From positions 563,600,176-563,664,175 of the forward strand of contig NC_058521.1 of assembly GCF_904849725.1 (NCBI RefSeq): a stretch of 64,000 bases of DNA, given 5' to 3'. This document shows positions 32,097 to 43,475 of the stretch, one piece after another. Position 1 is the first letter of the stretch. The number at the start of each line of letters is the position of its first letter. The translations under genes were made by a program, and so were the position numbers. The DNA is from Hordeum vulgare subsp. vulgare. Its lineage: Eukaryota > Streptophyta > Magnoliopsida > Poales > Poaceae. Under the pieces are notes generated by a model that was given only the letters and a program-made list of their open reading frames with translations, searched no databases and was not told the origin of the DNA.

Positions 32097-35000
32097 TCAT
32101 TTCCTCCTATTATCCTTCATGGGGAATTGACTGGATGAAATGATTTTCGATAAAATAGGTTGTTCATATCCTTCAGTCTTCCTATCAGTACTGCTTAAAT
32201 TGCTTATCACAGACCACTGCATCTCAAAGTTGGGTACGTGTCCTGCTTGCTGCATGTCATGCAAAAGTCCTGCGGCTTCCGGTGTGTTGTTACACCTACG
32301 GTAGTTATCAAAAACTGTCCTATACATGCCAAACGATGGTGCAGAACCAAAGGTCTTTAGCATTTCCAAAATCTTCTTCGCATCACTGGTTCTTCCCATA
32401 GCACAAAGGCCACGCATGAGCACATCACAGGAGACCTCACTTGGTTTTAAGTTTTCCAACTGCATCTCAGCAAGAAAATCAAGCGCCCGATCAAATTCTT
32501 TCAATATACACAACCTGTATATGACAGAGCTGTAACTATCTTCACTTGGAAGTCTACCAGTCTTTAACATTGTATTTATCAGATAAACAGACATATCCAC
32601 GTCTCCCTGTTTGCAGAATTCCTTGATTAGAACATCGAAACTGATGTAAGATACAATAAGTGCACTTCTGCTCAGGTTGTTCAGACATGATTTTGCTTCA
32701 GAATATCTTCCAAATGAAAGGAGAGCTGAAATGAGAGTCAACTCAATGACTAAACCATGCTTCCATCCACTGCCCTCAATCAGATGAAATAATTGCAGTG
32801 CTTTCTCGAGGTTCCCTGACATGCAATAGTGACTCAATACTATTCTGAGACTACGGTTGCTTGGTGTTAATCCCTGAGCAATGCAAGCATCAAGCATAGT
32901 AACTGAACGATCGGTATCTCCAGACTTGTGAAACCCATAAACAAGGAAATCATATGTTGTTTTGTCTGGAGAAATACCGTTACCTTCCATATCCTTCAAC
33001 AAATCATGAACCTGCAAAATTCTTCTTCTCTTGAAAAGACAGAATAACAGAATGTTGTATAAAATCAGATCTGTTGACTTGTCACGGTCTTGGATCAGCT
33101 CCTTAAGGCATAATGCACTAGAAAACTGACTCTGCTCACACATTGTGCGGACAAGAAAGCGGTAGCTAGAAATAGAAATGCTAGCATGTATCTTTAGCAC
33201 GATACAAAGAACTGCATCTACTTTTCTCCGATTTTTTAGACAATAATACGACTGAAGGATGGAATTCAGCAATTTTCCACTTAATCTCTTCCCTAAAGTG
33301 GATGCTTGAGCAACTGAAATTGCCTGGCTTACTTTTCCTGTATGCAGTAATTCGTTCACAATGCAGCTGCAAGCTGGGACATCAGAGCATTCTGTTTTCA
33401 GCATAGACTGTACCAAGTCCTTGCATCGTTCTGCATCAAACCATGCTAGTGAAGAGAATGCAAATTGGTGGGTAAACACTTCTGATACAATGTTTTTGTT
33501 AAGGCAGATGTCATACAGTCCAATCGATTCGACAGTCTTCTGCTCCTTTAGGAAGCCCTCTGCCACATTAATAATCAGTGAACGGCCCACATCCACACCC
33601 TTTTCTAGGAGCACCTCCAGCATCGCACATCCAACATTAGTGTAACCTGTCCTGCATAACTCTTTGAGAAGTGCACCATATGCACTTAAAAACAAATTCG
33701 GATAGCAGTTGAGGAGCACGCTTATAAGCTGCAAGGCTTCCTCCATTACTCCCCATTTGCACAAGTGACTGATGAGGGGCACCACGTCCTTCTTGTCAGG
33801 AGACCAACTAAACTTTGTTGCAACATTCCAACACTCCCAAAACCCTGCGATGTTCCTTTCTGTACAGAAGCCTATAAGCAAATAAGTATATGTATCTTGA
33901 TTAACTGGCAAGCCTCTTCTGTACAACCTGTTCAAAACTAATCTTGCACGAGCTGACAGCTCATTCTTACTCAGCACTCGGACGACTAAATTTAGAGTTT
34001 GAGCATCCAATTTATCGAATGTATATGGCATTTCCTCCATAAGGTCAATAACATCTATGACACGCGCAGGGCTTGCGCACAAGGACTTGATTAGTTCTGA
34101 ACAGCTAGCTGCTGAAATATAATGTCCCCATTGAAAAGCTTCATCTTTCAGCAGAAGAGCACTTGCAACATTGCCTTGCTGACACGCACTGACTATCTTC
34201 GCGTTAATATCTAGGTAAAGAGCATTATCAAGAATCTGTACCAACGAAATCTCAAACCTTTTAGAGTCAGTGTCCAAATACAGGCCATTGCCTACTGAAT
34301 CAAAAAACTCAGCTTTTGGGAAGCCATTGGCGTTATCTCTCTTCACCTTCACTCCTAAGTGGTCTAGCCCCAGGAAGGATAAGGCCTTAGAGAGCACACA
34401 ATTTCCAGATGGAAGATCATTTACACCATTAGTCTCCATAGTTCTCAAGATATGTTCTATATCATCAAACTGCCTATACTTGCAATATCCTGCCAGAAGT
34501 ATCCTGTATGTTAAAAGTTCTGGCATTATTTTTCTTTCAATCATGTCTTCAAGGATATATTTTGCATGTCTGTACAATCCCTCTGTGAAAACACCACCTA
34601 TAATAGCATTATAAGCACAAACTTTAGGTTCAATATGTCTAGAAAAGCACTCAGATAAATAGAGGAATGCAGCTTTGAGTTTCATTTCTCTACAGCTATG
34701 GCATATGAAAATGCCAAAGGTTGTAGCATCTGGGGCAAATCCTAAGGACTCTAATCTTTGCAAGACAAACCATGCCTCGTCAGTACCAAGATTTGTGCAC
34801 AAAGACGCAAGCATTCGATTGCAAAGACGCAGCTCAGGTAAATACCTCCACTCTTCCAAGAAATTCATCATATCACCAATGTCCTTCTTCTTGCAAAATT
34901 CTTTTGCTACAGTTGACAATGATCCCTTGCTTATTTCAATGTTCAAGCTCTTTAGCTGCCGAATTATACGAATAGCCTGTAAGAATTTGTCTCCCTTGAC

Positions 35001-36000
35001 TAAAGCATTGACGACAAAATCAAGAATATATCCTTCTGTGCAAGAGCCTAATCCAACTTCAAGCATGTCCACATATACTCTTAATACTAACTCATCTTTT
35101 CTCTTTCCGACCAGACGATTTAGAAGTACTTGATAGCATGAGGCTGAAGGAATCAAACACTTGGACCTTGCACGATCAAAAAGTGCCACTGATTTGTCAA
35201 GGTGGCCAGCTTCTGAATACATCTGGGTAATCTGACTGAATAGTCTACTCGCATCGGTCAGAGCCCTGTTGTCATCCAGCAAGAGAAGCAATGATTCAGC
35301 TTGGCTGAGCATATGAGCATCTGCAAGTATTGACACCATGATGTCATTAGACCTTGGAAGATGCTGGAAGTCCTTGCTCTGCCACGAAGCCCGCCTGTAC
35401 AAATTCCACAGAAATCTTGCGTTCCTAACTTCTGCTGCACCTTGTCCGAAACCGATCAAAATGTCAAGAAAATCCTCAGGCTTCAACCACGAAGCACGCC
35501 AGAACCTGCGGAGGGTCTCCGGTGAGAGCCAGAGACCAAGCTTAAGTACATCCCGCAAGCTGCAATTCCCTTCAAAGGTGTCCCTTCCACTGTCAAAAAT
35601 AAAAGAGCACTTGGACATAACCAATTTCCCAATGCCAGGGCCCAGTTTTGGTGCCAAACGGACATCTGCCTCGCACTTATCCCCAATTCCGAGCTCGGCA
35701 CAAAATCCGGCTTCCTCTGAAGCTCCGGCAACGGCTGAATTGCAGAGAGAGGTGCCTTCTCCCTTCCCCAATGTGACCCCTTTGTTGGAGTTCAGCTCCG
35801 GAACATTATTGGCATAACATCGGTGTCCAATCTTGGGCTCTCTCCTTAAATTCGAGCTGGGAGTGGTTGAAAATAAAATAAAATTAGTGTCAAGCAGGAA
35901 CAGCAGTGCCGTTCTCGAGCCAAGAAGCTCTGTCTCTCACGCACCTTGGTCGACGACGCCTTAGATGGATTGCTCGGCGCAACTGCCACGCCTTCCACAT
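32097..36000 (-). CDS. P-class pentatricopeptide repeat (PPR) protein, probably mitochondrial
   Basis: PPR proteins bind organellar RNA in a sequence-specific way and act in RNA stability, splicing, cleavage or translation. Exon 1 is 36000-35945, the intron 35944-35857 (88 bp; AAG|GTGCGT donor, CCCAG|C acceptor after a T-rich tract), and exon 2 35856-32097. Together they give 3816 nt, or 1271 residues. The exon-2 frame alone has no ATG before its upstream stop. Exon 1 supplies one and encodes MWKAWQLRRAIHLRRRR, an Arg-rich, acid-free presequence of mitochondrial type. Degenerate 35-residue repeats cover most of residues 230-1240, for example TYRILLAGYCKYRQFDDIE, TYTYLLIGFCTERNI and SFDVLIKEFCKQGDVDMS. 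There are no E, E+ or DYW extensions, so it is P-class. Length and layout recall Arabidopsis At5g15280 (tentative, from memory). Exon 2 is fully open, so the gene looks functional. Confidence 0.85.
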
Positions 36001-36460
36001 GTGACTCCACCCTGTACCTCGCGCGCGGTTGGGGCCGCCGCATCGCTCACCCGCCGAGGCTGGTGGGCGGCCTCATCAGCGCGCCGCCTTCCTCCTCTTC
36101 CCGTATTCTCCGGAGACGGACCGCGGCAGCGGCGGCTGTACGATTGGGCGTGCTGGTGAAGACGGCGCCGCGAGGTCGCCACGCGCAAGGAGTGGCGGAA
36201 GAGGGGGGGCGCCGGAAGAAGAGCGCTGGGGGAGGGGGAGACGGCGGAGGCGCGCGGTGATCCCACCCGCCGAAGATGGCCGGGGAGTTGGGCAGTGGAG
36301 CCGCTGGGCCTGGCGCAGGAGGTGGTCGGGCTGCTCCCGGATAACAAGGCCCAACAACAACGCCAACGAAGCCCAATTCAAAACCAACCCGGAGGCGCGC
36401 CACCATCCTATCCACAACATATTACAAATCGCTTCGGAATCTTCCGACGAGCGTCGCCCA
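36001..36460 (-). promoter_or_regulatory. GC- and CpG-rich 5' flank of the PPR gene
   Basis: About 460 bases directly upstream of the PPR ATG are strongly GC-rich with many CG dinucleotides, giving overlapping open frames on both strands (36029-36466 plus, 36047-36420 minus). None resembles a known protein. This is the expected position of the 5' UTR and core promoter; no clear TATA box was seen. A divergent plus-strand transcript is possible but unsupported. Confidence 0.4.
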
Positions 36461-36462
36461 TC

Positions 36463-37345
36463 ATGATGAAACCACTAGTTAGCGAATACATCTTTCAATA
36501 ATTATTTTCATCTTTACAGGTTGCGATAAGTGGCGCATTGCATGCCTGTCATTTGTCGCAACCTGGAAGTTTTTCCTTTTTTCGTAGATCCGTATTTTTA
36601 AAATGTTTTATCTCTTAAACCGTGTATTCAAATCTCGAACCGTTTTCACAATTGACTTTCACGCGTCAAGATCTTCAAAACTAGATCACATGTTGATAGA
36701 TTTTAACGAACTTTTTTTCACAAAAAAAACCGGGACGAAAAACCGTGTCTCATGAGATAGAAGAAAAAACAGAAAACGTGTTTCCCCCTTTCCGAGAGGC
36801 ACGGGTCGTGTCTCTCACGAAGGCAAAACCGTGTCTTTCGCGGAAGCAAAACCGTGACTCTCGCAAAAAAACAGAAAACACGTTTTTCCCTTTTCAGCAC
36901 AGGCACACGCGAAGGCAAAACCGTGTCTTTCGCGGAAGCAAAACCGTGCCTCTTGCAAAAAAAAGAGGCATGGGCGTGCCTCTCGCGAAGGCAAAACCGT
37001 GCCTCTCGCAAAAAAAACAGAAAACGCGTTTTTTTCGTTTCCGAGAGGCACGGCCGTGCCTCTCGTGGAAGCAAAACCGTGCCTCTCGTAAAAAACAGAA
37101 AACATGTTTTTTTGCGTAAAATACACGTTTTTTCGCGACCGTCCAAAAGTTACGAAAGACCGACAAAAAACCATAACAACAACTTTTTTGGAAAAAACCA
37201 CTCAAAAAAGACGAAAACGCGTGTGAAAAAAATCCGAAGGAAACGCTCAAAGCGTGACATGTGGCGGCGGTTGGAAACGGCCAAGTGGCGGCGCGCGGGA
37301 GAGATCGCTGGGAGGCTCGTGAGGGAGCGCTCGCTAACTAGTTGC
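36463..37345. mobile_element. MULE-like non-autonomous element
   Basis: The ends share an inverted ACTAGTTAGCGA motif (left 36473-36484; right, as TCGCTAACTAGT, 37331-37342). The interior consists of repeated units around GAGGCACGG, CGTGCCTCTCG and GCAAAACCGTG (36790-37100), a composition I associate with Mutator-like elements of wheat. It includes a 49-base imperfect palindrome (36517-36565). No transposase is present. A clear 9 bp target duplication could not be found, so the exact ends are uncertain. The right end lies about 10 bases upstream of the DUF1618 ATG. Confidence 0.55.
36517..36565. repeat. Imperfect 49-base palindrome in the MULE-like element
   Basis: Perfect 10-base arms CAGGTTGCGA / TCGCAACCTG (36517-36526 and 36556-36565) with further partial pairing inward (AAGTGGCGC against GACAGGCATG). 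It may be an inner terminal-repeat remnant or a small foldback insertion. Confidence 0.6.
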
Positions 37346-37354
37346 TCTCCTACC

Positions 37355-37988
37355 ATGGACACGAAGACGAAGGGATTCTTCCCCGCCTACTCTTTCCAGC
37401 CCCACGCCGTTAATGAGGCGCCCCGCTACCCTAGCTTGGTTCTCCTCGACAGCAAGGTCTGCTTCGTGGACAACGAGAACGACACCATCGTCGAAGCATA
37501 GTCGATCACCGGCCGAACCGTGAAGGTCACCTTCTGCCTCGCGGATCCGTCCGTCGTCTCCCACTTCTGCGTGAACTACCCCGGGTTCAAGGGCGAGGAC
37601 TACGTCGTTGAGCCCCAGGTTCTATCCTCCGACAAGGACCTTGTCCTCCTAGGCTTTGCCTTCGCCGCCAGCTTCCACAGCAACGTCAAGACCGTGATCA
37701 CGCCGAGTACTTTGTCTACAAGGCTGGTCATAGCAGGCCGTCGCTCACACCTATCCCGCCCATTCCTCCAAGCATGGGGAACTCATGGTATGTCGGCATC
37801 GTGTCGTGCAACAATGAGGAGGGATTTCTCCTCGATCAGCTCACCTGCAAGACTACCCTTTCAGACTATGACATCACCTTCTGTTCGTCCCATACTGCCA
37901 CGTGGACCACCAGGACACTGCAGGTGCACGCCCCGGTTAGCCGGTTCGGCGCAAAGGACATGTTCATTGCACCTCACAAGGTGATCGT
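37355..37988 (+). pseudogene. DUF1618-family gene, 5' part, disabled and cut by element E
   Basis: DUF1618 proteins form a large grass-expanded family of unknown biochemical role. The ATG at 37355 starts MDTKTKGFFPAYSFQPHAVN. Further family-like blocks are VKVTFCLADPSVVSHFCVN (about 37524), AEYFVYKAGHSRPSLTPIPP (about 37706) and SWYVGIVSCNNEEGFLLDQL (about 37781). An in-frame TAG at 37499-37501 and a single-base frameshift near 37700 break it. At 37989 it is cut by the LTR of element E, so the C-terminal half is missing here and may lie to the right of the window. Residue ATCGT (37984-37988) is the candidate left target duplication. The assignment is by remembered sequence character, without a search. 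Confidence 0.65.
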
Positions 37989-39119
37989 TGATACGTCTTT
38001 ATTGTATCTATAATTTTTGATTATTCCATGTTGTTATATTATTATCCTAGGATATTTTTTGGGATCATAATTCATCAATTTATATTATTTTTAGCACTAA
38101 ACTATTAACTCAGTGCCCAGTGTTAATTGTTATTTTCTACGTGTTTTTTGATTTTTCAAGTTTTCGGTTCCAAATGAAGTCCAATTGCCATAAACTTTTT
38201 TATGGTTTTTTCTGGACCAAAAGAAGACCTGGAAATCTTGGGAGGAGACCTGAAGCCACATTGGGGCCCACAAGGCAACAGAGTGCGGCCGAGGGGGTGT
38301 GTCGCGCCCTGATGCCTTGGTGCTCCCCTGTGGCCCCTCTAGCTTCGTTCTCTGGCCTATAAATTCACAAATAATCCAGAAACCCTAAAGATATACGCCA
38401 AACACTTTTTACGTCTCCGCGAGTCTCTATTCCATGGCGATCCCATCTGGAGCTCCGTTCCGGCACCCTGTCAGAAGGGGGGGTCGATCATGGAGGGCCT
38501 CTTAATCAACCTCGGTGCCCTCATGATGATGTGTGAGTAGTTCACCATAAACCTACAGGTCCATACTTATTATCTAGATGCCTATCTCTCTCTTGATCTT
38601 CAATACAATGATCATCGCATCTTTCCTTTGATCTATCTGATGTAATTCTTTTGTATGATGTGTTTGTCGGGGTCCCATGAATTGTGGATTTATGTTCAGA
38701 TTATTCATGAAAAATATTTGAGTCTTCTCTGACTTTGATGGTTCTTATCTGCATGATCATCATAGCTTCATAATTCTCTCCGATCTATTGAATTCATTTG
38801 GCCAAGTAGTTTGATATTTCTTCAGTGAGAGGGGTGCATTGTAGTGGGTTCAACCTGGCGAGTTTCTATATCGCAGTGACAGAAGGGGACAAATTGTGTC
38901 TTTGTGTTGCTGCCACCAAGGATAAAACGATGGGGTCCATTCATATTGGTTGAGTTTATTTGTCTACATCATGTCATTGTTATCCAAGCATTACTCTGTT
39001 TTACTTAATACTCTAGATGCATGATGGATAGGGGTCGATGGGTGGAGTAATAATAGTAGGTACAGGTAGAAGTCGCACTATTTTCTTATGGACGTGATGC
39101 CTATATACACATGATCATT
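37989..39119 (+). repeat. 5' LTR of element E, first part
   Basis: The start TGATACGTCTTTATTGTATC and later blocks (GTAGTTCACCATA at 38536, GTGACAGAAGGG at 38875) follow the LTRs of element B. It ends with TCATT (39115-39119), the left target duplication of D. Confidence 0.85.
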
Positions 39120-42100
39120 TGTGGGGACCCCGACTGGTGAGTCGAGATCGCCGTGCCCAGTGATCCCAAGGATCAATGCTAACTGAACATAGATACTGAA
39201 TAATAGAGTCTTACATCCAAATACCGAATATTACATCACATGACCGAAGGGTCAGGTTCACAAACAGGGCCTAAGGCCAAATAAAGCGGGTACAACAGGT
39301 AGCGGAAACTCATAAGGGCTAAGCGGGTGCCCATGCCATCAAGCCTACACCGACACGCATTCTGACTTGGAAGCGTCCTAGATCGCAGGTCCGTCTCCGA
39401 AGACGTACTCGTCGCCAAACTCCGGTCCTTCCTTGTCTGGTCAATAATATAACCAGTGGCAAGCCAATGAGTACTTTTGAATGTACTCGCAAACTGCCCA
39501 TGATATGAACAATAAAAATGATGGACAACAATATCATGCATTTCTTGTATAACTCATCTGGGTGGAATGATCATGAATATGCATCAACTAAAGAATTACT
39601 CTTGAAGAACATGCTACAGATATCAACATATCTGCTAAGGGTTGAACCATCTGGGTTCACCCTATATGCCAAGTCATCGGACTTGTCATAACCTCAATGT
39701 ATCAGCTGAGGGCTAAACCATCCGGGTTTACCCTATATGCCAAGTCACCGAACTTGGTCATATCATCATCTTTATGACAACACCTTTTCAACACCACACA
39801 CACACACACACTTGGTTTATGCGGAAATATCAGGACGTAGTTTAAGCAGGATTACCCAACTGTCCTTGACCGTGGACACGGCTATTCAAATAGTTTACAC
39901 TCTGCACAGGTAGTACGCTGGACCCACGAGAAACGGGAAACTTGCGTGTCATCCACGACTCGCGGTATATCACATATACCCGAGGTAAGTACCCGATCAT
40001 CATCTTTCCCCTGGCGATACTAGACAAAGAGGTCCACTCGATTGGTACCCAGCCCACATGTTGTACGTCTTACGAGCACCGACTCTGGACAGTATCAACC
40101 ATGCAGGGACCAACTGTGTGCCTGGAACTCATAATAATGGCATAGTCGTCCTACCTGGCACGACCCCATCACGAGAGTAACGACAATCACTCCCGCCACT
40201 AGTAATGTGGCTCTTGGCTAGCACCGACCAGAGTAATCAACAAAGCCTCGTCCCATAAAGGGGTATCGTGGTCGTACTGGTAAGGTTGGGACGGTCGACA
40301 CATCATAAATCTAATCCCCTTTCCGAAACCATACACACACAAAAATACCGGTGCATCACTTCACCAAAAGTGATCACCAACTCTTCATCACCCTCGGGCA
40401 TTAGTGGCACCCGACGGGGTTTTCATAAACTCTTTGATTTAACTCATCATCATGCTCATGATAATATGCTCTATCTTTACTTGTCAACATGGTATTAGCG
40501 TGACCCTCAAGGGGTAGGGTCAAGCTCAATGCAATGATCTTACTCTACTAGTCAACATGACAGTAGCATGATCCTCATAGATGGTAGGGTCAAGCTCATC
40601 ATGTTTGTGCTCTGAGGAGCCATATGCATAACATCACTATCATGCAAGTGCTTCGAAGAAGCCTTCGGTACCATCACACCAATGATGAACCGACACTGTG
40701 CTCACATGCAACGGAAAAGTACTTGCTATTCTAACATGCATCAATGTATGTGCTCAAGTCATGGTCAAAGGGTTGCTTGCCTTTGTCAGCTAAGTATCCT
40801 GGGTCTTCGAGGTCTTCCGCTCCGAATCCTTCGTCACTCGGTAATTCTATCGTCGAGAATAGAATAAATAAGAAATAGCTCACACAAAAACAGATCACAA
40901 ACCACTTTTAAAAATGTTGCAAGTCTTGGTAAAAATCAGGTTGTTACTTTGAAAATATCTACTCTTTGTTTTTACTAGCAAAGCATTTTTAGTAATTACA
41001 AAACAGAAGCAAATTATTGTTTTTAATGCCTTTATATTGTTATAAAACAGATTCTGTTTTTGAAAAATATCAACAATGGCAGAATCAAATACTACTCATT
41101 TTTAGAAAAATATCAGTGGAAGAATCATATTTTTCCACTGGATAGTTATTTTTCCAAAAATCATTTAGTCTCAGGTTTTTAAAAATAAAAGAAAAGGCCA
41201 AAGCCTGGCCTGGGAATCAGGCCGGCCCAGCCAGCCAGCAGGCTGCCAGGCGCGCGCGCGCCAGGTTTGAACCTGACGTGCGGGCCCCTGGAGTCAGCGG
41301 CAGTGGCTGCGCGCAGGGCAGCTCCAGGACGCCGACAGGTGGAGCCCACCTATCGGGTTCTTCCCCTACCTCCAGCCAGAGAGGAGGAGACGAACGTCGG
41401 CGAGGCTACCGTCGTCCATGGGCCTAGCTAAGGGCAGGAATGGATTCAACATGCCTCCGCCTACCTGTAGGTTGTCGGAACAACGCCGGAGAGGCTAGGA
41501 GTCGCGGGCGACGAGGTGGCTGTGGCGGAGGAGTTTCAGGAGGTGGTTGAACTAGTATCTAGGGGCACGGAAAAGCTCGGGGCTGTTGGGGGAAAGGTTC
41601 CTGGTGTCGAGGGGAGTGTTCTGGTGGGTCGAGGGTCGCAGGAGCCGGTGTGTAACCGGAGATCGACTGGAGCTCCGAGGCGGAGGGGCCTCGGTCGATC
41701 TCGAGTACCGGGGCTCTGTGAGCTCGATTGGGTGGCTAGGGGGGAGCTAGTGGTCGTGCAGAGGCTATTGGAGGGGTGCTGAGGTGCCGGGAGGCCTATT
41801 TATAGGCTAGCGACAGTGAGGCGAACTCGGTGCGCCGGTGACTCACCGTGGCGCGCGTGCGTGCACAGTGAGGGGCTGGCTGCGAAACCACGGTCTCCGG
41901 ACGTGGTTTAGGACGCTCTGAAGCATCGTCCGCAGAGAGAGAGAGAGAGCGTGGGGTCGAGCTGCAGCGTCCGTGCATGCTCGGCCGAGTCGGGTGCGTG
42001 CGGGGGAGGAGGGTCCCTGGTGGCTGCTTTACACTGAGAGGTTGTCGGGGGAGGTCTTGGACACTTCGGGCGAGGTTGGAACCGGCCGGGAGCGTCGTCC

Positions 42101-43432
42101 CCTTCTCGGTTGTTCTCTGTAGCGCGTCCAGAGTGCAGTTTTCGCATGCCACGGCATGCTGGCGCGCTCTGGGGCACTTCAGACGTGTCCCTCATCTCCT
42201 GGGTGTTGCTCGGAGTGTATCTAGCCGTTGTGTGCTAGTGAGAGCACTGGCTGGTCAACGGGAACATGGTTTAGTAGTGCTGCCAGTCCAGATCTGTGGC
42301 ACAAATTGGAGTTTTTATCACTTGTGCTTTGAACTGGGGAGGGGCCAGTTGACTGGGTGTTTAGGTTGGTCTGTGGCACTAATACAACAAGTTTGAGGCT
42401 CTGACATGGGGTAAAATAGTGGCTAGGTGGGTTTTTACCTTGCTGTCAGAAGGTGTTCGACAGTGGTTTGGGGTGCTTCCACTCTACCACTGGAACTGCC
42501 ACTTAACAGGTTAGGTCTTGGGGTTAAAGTAGAGGCTTCCACCAAATTTGAGCTCCATTGCACAAGTTTAGCTGTGTAAACTTGAAAATGCATGGTAGTG
42601 GCCAGATCTGTCTTCTCCAAAGGGAGTGTGACTAAACAGAGTCTAGCAAATCTCATTTTTGGTGTGGAGTCCTCATTTGAGGTGCAAAACTCCCGTGCAA
42701 AGTTTCAGCCATGTTGGACAAACTTTGCTATGTAGAGTTGTTCCAACTCTATTCTGGACAGAGAGGGTTTTAGGCTCACTTGGTGACCTTTTCCACCTTA
42801 GATCAAGGTTAGAGTTTATGTGGGCACCAAATATGGCTTGGGGAGGCTCCTGTAATTTAATGGGATTTTATTGAGAATATTTCCTTTGGAAATATCTCAA
42901 AAGGTTAAAACAGACATAAATGATTTTCAGGGTTTTTCTAAAATAATTATAATATAAAATAGGGTTGAAAATGTTATGTTTGGAAAATATATGTCCTTCT
43001 GAGCTTCCATGAATTTACTCAGAATTTTCTAAGGCAGAGAAGCATTTTCCTTGTGGGAATATCATTTCTGGCCTTAGAAACAGACATGTATTTAAAATAG
43101 AAAAATAATGTTTTAAATCTTTAAATAATGTTTTTGGCAAAACATAATAGTATTTGAGTTCAGATCACCAACTTTGGTTGAGAGGGCTACTAAGCATCAT
43201 GAACTGGTAGTGTAACCCAAGCAAGGTAAAGGTGATCTGATGCCAAAGAAAAGAGTTTTTGGAAATTCATTTTTAAATAAATAAATAATTAGCCATGGGT
43301 TTGGTTCAACAAGCAAACAAGCACACATTCATACAAGGTATTCATAGCATTCACAACATTATTCGAAAAAAAAATTAACAAGCCCTGATTTTTGCAACTC
43401 AAAACATTGGTGGTGAAAAACAGGATGTGACA
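39120..43432 (-). repeat. 3' LTR of element D
   Basis: 4313 bp. On the minus strand it begins TGTCACATCC and ends GGGGTCCCCACA. It contains a CTATAAATAGG promoter box (41807-41796, minus), a GC-rich transcribed stretch with a CGCGCGCGCG run (41251-41260), and a (CA)n run near 39793-39811. Identical in layout to 49141-53471. Confidence 0.92.
41796..41807 (-). promoter_or_regulatory. TATA box in the 3' LTR of element D
   Basis: CTATAAATAGG on the minus strand, conserved in the 5' LTR copy at 51813-51824, and followed by a GC-rich leader, as expected for an LTR promoter (U3/R border some 30 bases downstream). Confidence 0.65.
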
Positions 43433-43448
43433 GACCTATCCCTCTTAC
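43433..43448 (-). other. Polypurine tract of element D
   Basis: The minus strand reads GTAAGAGGGATAGGTC directly before the 3' LTR, mostly purines and at the expected place. Confidence 0.6.
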
Positions 43449-43475
43449 AAGAATCTCATCCCCGAGATTCCTAAG

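Noticed and set aside
35772..36420. Minus-strand frames upstream of the PPR frame as independent genes
   Set aside because: They are open because of GC richness. The only useful piece is the 56-base exon at 36000-35945, whose frame and splice sites connect to the PPR gene.
36780..37110. CRISPR-like array of short repeats
   Set aside because: Repeats are irregular in length and orientation, have no uniform spacers, and the window is plant nuclear DNA.
36718..37250. Overlapping frames on both strands with repeated RASRKK / ERHGF-like peptides
   Set aside because: They are translations of the short GTGCCTCTCG repeats of the MULE-like element in all frames; not genes.
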